Positions 60,243-64,000 of a stretch of 64,000 bases of DNA are shown piece after piece (position 1 is the stretch's first letter; each line of letters begins with the position of its first letter). A program made the position numbers and the translations under genes. The notes under the pieces were generated by a model. The model did not search any database, was not told where the DNA came from, and saw only the letters and a program-made list of their open reading frames with translations. The stretch comes from Daejeonella sp. (lineage in GTDB: Bacteria; Bacteroidota; Bacteroidia; Sphingobacteriales; Sphingobacteriaceae): the NCBI RefSeq assembly GCF_030695525.1, contig NZ_JAUYSS010000069.1, positions 1 through 64,000 on the forward strand. Direction: 5' to 3'.

Positions 60243-62030
60243 ATGAAGTATATACGTAACTTTTGCATAATTGCTCATATTGATCACGGTAAAAGCACCC
60301 TGGCTGACCGTCTTCTTGAGTATACTAATACAATCACCCATCGTGAATCGCAGGCTCAACTGCTTGACGACATGGATCTTGAACGTGAACGCGGAATTAC
60401 CATTAAGAGTCATGCAATCCAAATGGATTACATTCAGGATGGGCAGGCTTATGTGCTTAATCTAATAGATACACCGGGCCACGTCGATTTTTCTTATGAG
60501 GTTTCCCGCTCGATTGCTGCCTGTGAAGGCGCATTACTAATCGTAGATGCTTCACAGGGGATACAAGCACAAACCATATCCAATTTGTACCTCGCACTTG
60601 AGCATGATCTTGAAATCATCCCAATCCTAAACAAAATGGACCTGCCCGGAGCCATGCCCGAAGAAGTGAAAGACCAAATCATTGAACTAATTGGTTGTAA
60701 GCGTGAAGAGATTATTCCAGCATCCGGAAAAACCGGATTGGGTGTTGATAATATATTAAGAGCAATTGTTGAACGTGTTCCTGCTCCAAAGGGAAATCCG
60801 GATGGCGAATTGCAGGCTCTGATATTTGACTCTGTGTTTAATTCTTTCAGAGGAATTATTGCGTATTATAAGGTACTTAATGGTGAAATCAGAAAGGGTG
60901 ATAAGGTGAAATTTGTCGCGACCGATAAGGATTATATCGCAGAAGAAGTAGGTACCTTAAAGTTAACCCAGAAACCAAAAGATGTGATTAAAACCGGTGA
61001 TGTGGGTTACATCATTTCGGGGATAAAAGAAGCAAGGGAAGTAAAAGTCGGAGATACCATTACTCATAAGGATAAGCCAAGTTCAGAACCAATCAAAGGT
61101 TTTGAGGAAGTTAAGCCAATGGTATTTGCAGGTATCTATCCGGTAGATACTGATGAGTACGAGGAGCTTCGTGAAAGCATGCACAAGCTGCAACTAAACG
61201 ATGCTTCAATTGTTTTTGAACCCGAATCGTCAGCTGCTTTGGGATTTGGCTTCCGCTGTGGTTTCCTTGGTATGCTCCACATGGAGATTATACAGGAGCG
61301 ACTGGAAAGGGAATTCGATATGACGGTGATTACCACTGTTCCGAACGTATCTTATAAGGCTTTTACTTCGAAAGGTGTGGAGATCGATGTACATAACCCA
61401 TCCGATCTGCCTGATCCAAGTAAACTGGATCATGTGGAAGAACCTTATATTAAGGCAAATATCATCACTAAATCTGAATTTGTAGGGCCTATAATGTCAT
61501 TGTGTATTCAGAAACGTGGAACCATAATCAATCAGTCCTACCTTACCTCCGACCGAGTTGAACTGATCTTCGAAATGCCAATGGGAGAAATAGTGTTCGA
61601 TTTTTACGATCGCTTAAAAACAATCTCCAAAGGATATGCATCATTTGATTATCATCAGATCGGCTACCGGCAGTCTGACCTTGTGCGTTTAGATATACTC
61701 CTGAACAGTGAACCTGTTGATGCGCTTTCCTCATTAATTCATAGAACAAACTCCTATAATTTTGGAAAAAAAATCTGTGAGAAACTTCGGGAACTTATTC
61801 CGCGCCAGCAGTTTGAGATTATTATTCAGGCATCAATCGGTGCGAAAATTATTGCACGCGAAACGGTAAAAGCCTTACGTAAAGATGTAACCGCAAAATG
61901 CTATGGTGGCGATATTTCGAGGAAACGCAAGCTTCTCGAAAAGCAGAAAAAAGGTAAGAAGCGAATGAGACAGGTAGGAAATGTGGAAATACCCCAAACA
62001 GCCTTCATGGCAGTGCTCAAACTAGATTAA
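60243..62030 (+). CDS. lepA: Elongation factor 4 (LepA), back-translocating GTPase
   Basis: 595 residues, normal length. G motifs: [10 protein letters not shown] (G1), RGITIKS (G2), DTPGHVDF (G3), NKMDLPGA (G4). The C-terminal LepA-specific domain contains [20 protein letters not shown] (20 residues). It acts on ribosomes after defective translocation and in initiation/assembly. Confidence 0.97.
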   Translation: MKYIRNFCIIAHIDHGKSTLADRLLEYTNTITHRESQAQLLDDMDLERERGITIKSHAIQMDYIQDGQAYVLNLIDTPGHVDFSYEVSRSIAACEGALLIVDASQGIQAQTISNLYLALEHDLEIIPILNKMDLPGAMPEEVKDQIIELIGCKREEIIPASGKTGLGVDNILRAIVERVPAPKGNPDGELQALIFDSVFNSFRGIIAYYKVLNGEIRKGDKVKFVATDKDYIAEEVGTLKLTQKPKDVIKTGDVGYIISGIKEAREVKVGDTITHKDKPSSEPIKGFEEVKPMVFAGIYPVDTDEYEELRESMHKLQLNDASIVFEPESSAALGFGFRCGFLGMLHMEIIQERLEREFDMTVITTVPNVSYKAFTSKGVEIDVHNPSDLPDPSKLDHVEEPYIKANIITKSEFVGPIMSLCIQKRGTIINQSYLTSDRVELIFEMPMGEIVFDFYDRLKTISKGYASFDYHQIGYRQSDLVRLDILLNSEPVDALSSLIHRTNSYNFGKKICEKLRELIPRQQFEIIIQASIGAKIIARETVKALRKDVTAKCYGGDISRKRKLLEKQKKGKKRMRQVGNVEIPQTAFMAVLKLD

Positions 62031-62037
62031 TTTATAA

Positions 62038-62063
62038 ATTTCGCATTACGCGAATTGCGAAAT
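62038..62063 (+). repeat. Inverted repeat between lepA and folD
   Basis: ATTTCGCA (62038-62045) and TGCGAAAT (62056-62063) form an 8-bp perfect stem with a 10-base loop and no T run; possibly a weak terminator or a regulator site. Confidence 0.4.
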
Positions 62064-62114
62064 ATAAATGTTGAAAAGCCTTTAAATGTTAATAAATACA
62101 AGTTTTAAATAAAC

Positions 62115-62993
62115 ATGCAGTTACTCGACGGAAAATTTGTTTCAGAGAAATTAAAAGAAAGAATCGCAATCGAGGCGGCCGAAATTTTAAAAAAAACGGG
62201 TCGCAAACCCCATCTGGTAGCCATACTTGTTGGGCATGATGGTGGTTCTGAAACCTATGTAGCCAGTAAAATAAAAAACTGTGAAAAGGTAGGTTTTAAT
62301 TCAACATTGTATCGGTTTGAGAATACAATTACTGAAGAAGAATTGCTCCGGAAAATTGATGAGGTAAACAAAGATCCTGAAACAGATGGCATCCTTGTTC
62401 AACTCCCTCTTCCAAAACATATTTCTGCAGATAAGGTCACTGAAAAAATTTCTCCTGAAAAAGATGTGGATGGCTTCCATCCGGTTAACCTGGGCCGAAT
62501 GCAACGTAACCTTCCCTCCTTTCTTCCGGCTACTCCATATGGTATTTTATTGATGCTTCAGGAATATGGTATCGATACTGCAGGTAAACACTGTGTGGTT
62601 GTTGGCAGAAGTAATATCGTGGGTTCACCGATGAGCATTCTAATGGCAAGGAATACTAATCCCGGAAATTGTACAGTAACCATCTGCCATAGTAAAACCC
62701 CGGATATTAAAAAATACAGTCTGGATGCTGATATTTTAATCGTCGCAATTGGTAAAAAGAATTTCATAACAGCCGACATGGTAAAAGAAGGTGCCATTGT
62801 CATTGATGTGGGTATGAATCGCGAGACTTCCACAGAGACCAAATCAGGTTTCAAACTTTACGGCGATGTAGATTTTAAAAATGTAGCACCCAAAAGCTCA
62901 TGGATCACCCCTGTTCCGGGAGGTGTGGGTTTGATGACCATCGTAGGCTTACTCAAAAACACCCTGGCTTCTGCAAAAAAGGAGATATATTAA
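62115..62993 (+). CDS. folD: Bifunctional methylene-THF dehydrogenase/cyclohydrolase
   Basis: 292 residues. Catalytic Y48 and K52 (ETYVASKIK), [15 protein letters not shown] and the NADP site [18 protein letters not shown] identify FolD, which interconverts 5,10-methylene-THF and 10-formyl-THF. It follows lepA by 84 bp. Confidence 0.96.
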   Translation: MQLLDGKFVSEKLKERIAIEAAEILKKTGRKPHLVAILVGHDGGSETYVASKIKNCEKVGFNSTLYRFENTITEEELLRKIDEVNKDPETDGILVQLPLPKHISADKVTEKISPEKDVDGFHPVNLGRMQRNLPSFLPATPYGILLMLQEYGIDTAGKHCVVVGRSNIVGSPMSILMARNTNPGNCTVTICHSKTPDIKKYSLDADILIVAIGKKNFITADMVKEGAIVIDVGMNRETSTETKSGFKLYGDVDFKNVAPKSSWITPVPGGVGLMTIVGLLKNTLASAKKEIY

Positions 62994-63033
62994 ACAATAC
63001 GTAATTTTATTTTAAATTATACGTAATATATAT

Positions 63034-63041
63034 TACTTTTG
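63034..63041 (+). promoter_or_regulatory. Promoter -7 element of the toxin-antitoxin pair
   Basis: TACTTTTG fits TAnnTTTG, 25 bp before the ATG at 63066. Just upstream the pair of ATACGTAAT sequences (about 62998 and 63019) may be an autoregulation site. Confidence 0.55.
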
Positions 63042-63065
63042 TGTCATAATATAAGGGAGTTAATT

Positions 63066-63320
63066 ATGAATGCTAAATTAACGCTTAGCTTTAATGAAGA
63101 GGTTATCAACAAAGCAAAAAAATACGCAGAGAAAAACGATATCAGTTTATCAAGGCTTATAGAATTTCTTTTAACAAAGGTTACTTCAACTGACTACCAA
63201 TCCCTCGAGCAATACCCCATTGCTGATTGGGTAAATCTGATAGCAGAAGGTAAAGCTGAGTATCAAACCAAAAGAAGCAGGAAGTCGGCTAAAAAAGAAT
63301 TTTTCGAATCAAGGAAATGA
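63066..63320 (+). CDS. DUF6364-family antitoxin-like protein
   Basis: 84 residues from ATG at 63066, chosen because GGGAG lies 6 bp before it; the GTG at 63039 overlaps the promoter. The N-terminus MNAKLTLSFNEEVINKAKKY is ribbon-helix-helix-like (beta strand then helix), and the C-terminus is basic (KRSRKSAKKE). Members are found before PIN-domain genes. It overlaps the PIN gene by 4 bp (ATGA), so translation is coupled. Confidence 0.8.
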   Translation: MNAKLTLSFNEEVINKAKKYAEKNDISLSRLIEFLLTKVTSTDYQSLEQYPIADWVNLIAEGKAEYQTKRSRKSAKKEFFESRK

Positions 63321-63742
63321 ACATTTTTCTGGATGCGAATATTCTGGTTTCTGTATTGAACAAAGAATACCCCACTTTCTCGAATTCAGCGAGAATATTT
63401 AGTCTGGCCGGAAACAAAAAATTCAGTTTACTGACTTCCCCTATATGTCTGGCTATTGCCTATTATTTTGCAGAAAAAAAGCATAAAAGCAGTGTTGCAA
63501 AGTCTAAAATAAAAATCCTTTCAGAGCATATCAGCATTGCATCAAACTCATGTGAAGCTGTTTTAAAATGTATTGAGAATTCATCCATTCATGATTTTGA
63601 GGATGGACTTGAATATTATGCAGCTCTGGAAAGTAATTGCGACTGCATCATCACCGAAAATAAATCAGATTTTTATTTTTCAGAAATCGAAGTTCTGAAC
63701 AGTGAAGAATTCTGCAAAAAATATCTTTTCATACAGGATTAA
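63317..63742 (+). CDS. PIN-domain protein, probable toxin
   Basis: 141 residues. D6 (IFLDANIL), D93/D96 (HDFEDGLEY) and D118 (ITENKSDF) form the acidic site of the PIN nuclease fold. The second acidic residue usual near position 45 is not seen; the segment reads SPICLAIAYYFAEK. With the overlapping upstream gene it looks like a type II VapBC-like pair; RNA cleavage is inferred. Confidence 0.8.
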   Translation: MNIFLDANILVSVLNKEYPTFSNSARIFSLAGNKKFSLLTSPICLAIAYYFAEKKHKSSVAKSKIKILSEHISIASNSCEAVLKCIENSSIHDFEDGLEYYAALESNCDCIITENKSDFYFSEIEVLNSEEFCKKYLFIQD

Positions 63743-63746
63743 AAAT

Positions 63747-64000
63747 TTACCAGAATTTCCACCAGGGCTCTGAAATTCCGATATAAAGTCCGTCCTCTCT
63801 CAGTTCAACCGGATACGTATCGATATAATTACCCTGGCCTGCTGCACCACGCCCGGTTTTAAGATCAAATTCATGCCTGTGATAAGGGCAAACCAGCTTA
63901 CCTGACTCACACCATCCATTACTCAGATCAGCACCTGCATGAGGGCATTTGTTTTGCACGGCATAATATTCCTTTCCTACCTTCACAATACACAGTTTTC
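63747..64000 (-). CDS. Rieske [2Fe-2S] ferredoxin-like protein, 5' end cut by window edge
   Basis: The frame is open from 63986 on to base 64000 (KLCIVKVGKEYYAV), so the GTG at 63986 is internal and the N-terminus lies outside. The Rieske ligands are Cys/His in CPHAGADLS and CPYHRHEF. At least 84 residues; such small proteins are electron carriers for oxygenases or nitrite reductases. Partner genes are outside the window. Confidence 0.88.
   Translation of the reverse strand, partial: KLCIVKVGKEYYAVQNKCPHAGADLSNGWCESGKLVCPYHRHEFDLKTGRGAAGQGNYIDTYPVELREDGLYIGISEPWWKFW

Noticed and set aside
63747-63986. Complete 79-residue Rieske protein starting at GTG 63986
   Set aside because: The frame stays open upstream to the window end with typical Rieske sequence, so the gene is cut by the edge.

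Overview
The window looks like chromosome of a Bacteroidetes bacterium, most likely family Sphingobacteriaceae (Pedobacter-like). The evidence is AT-rich DNA, a SusC/SusD pair, an Oar-like TonB receptor, an S46 dipeptidyl peptidase, type III glutamine synthetase, SPI/SPII exported enzymes, and repeated promoter -7 elements of the Bacteroidetes form TAnnTTTG. No phage or insertion sequence was seen. One tRNA (His) and the RNase P RNA are present.

Region 1 (1-27.4 kb, all on the minus strand) is a large catabolic locus that reads right to left. From its promoter-distal right edge it encodes a heparinase II/III-like lyase, a PVC-type propeller dehydrogenase with HEAT-like repeats, a Tat-exported HiPIP, a secreted three-domain RidA protein, a Tat-exported DegT-type PLP enzyme, a beta-propeller protein, SusC, SusD and a DUF5017 lipoprotein (closed by a strong terminator). 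Then follow two tandem alpha/beta hydrolases, a Tat-exported amidohydrolase, a ceramidase-like hydrolase, a DUF1080 (3-keto-glycoside lyase/hydrolase-type) protein, a Gfo/Idh/MocA-like lipoprotein, an SDR epimerase-like protein, a DHDPS-family aldolase, an enolase-superfamily enzyme and a cupredoxin protein cut by the window edge. Six copies of a palindrome close to ACGGGTACGTACCCGT sit upstream of transcription starts in this block only, so it looks like one regulon under a LacI-type regulator that is not in the window. The gene set suggests uptake and mainly periplasmic lyase/oxidative degradation of a uronic-acid- or amino-sugar-containing glycan. The substrate cannot be read from sequence. 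This is the best candidate for an undescribed system.

Region 2 (27.5-31.7 kb) holds a fasciclin protein, an ECF sigma / anti-sigma pair, a candidate small RNA, an AraC regulator with a RibD-type reductase, and tRNA-His. Region 3 (31.9-46.5 kb) is mostly housekeeping: copper ATPase, RNase HI, fructose bisphosphatase, a YfcE-type phosphodiesterase, tRNA m6A methyltransferase, glutamine synthetase III, PurM-like protein, S46 peptidase and an Oar-like receptor. Region 4 (46.7-64 kb) contains lipoamide dehydrogenase, an SMR transporter with an MBL hydrolase, an aldo/keto reductase, SMC, an M28 peptidase, rnpB, an NtrC-type regulator, a three-gene proton-translocating transhydrogenase, LepA, FolD, a DUF6364/PIN toxin-antitoxin pair and a Rieske protein cut by the right edge.

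Intergenic DNA carries two dispersed repeat classes: 7-bp-period tandem repeats at several sites, and a palindrome GGCTGACAGGGTT...AACCCTGTCAGCC that serves as a transcription terminator.
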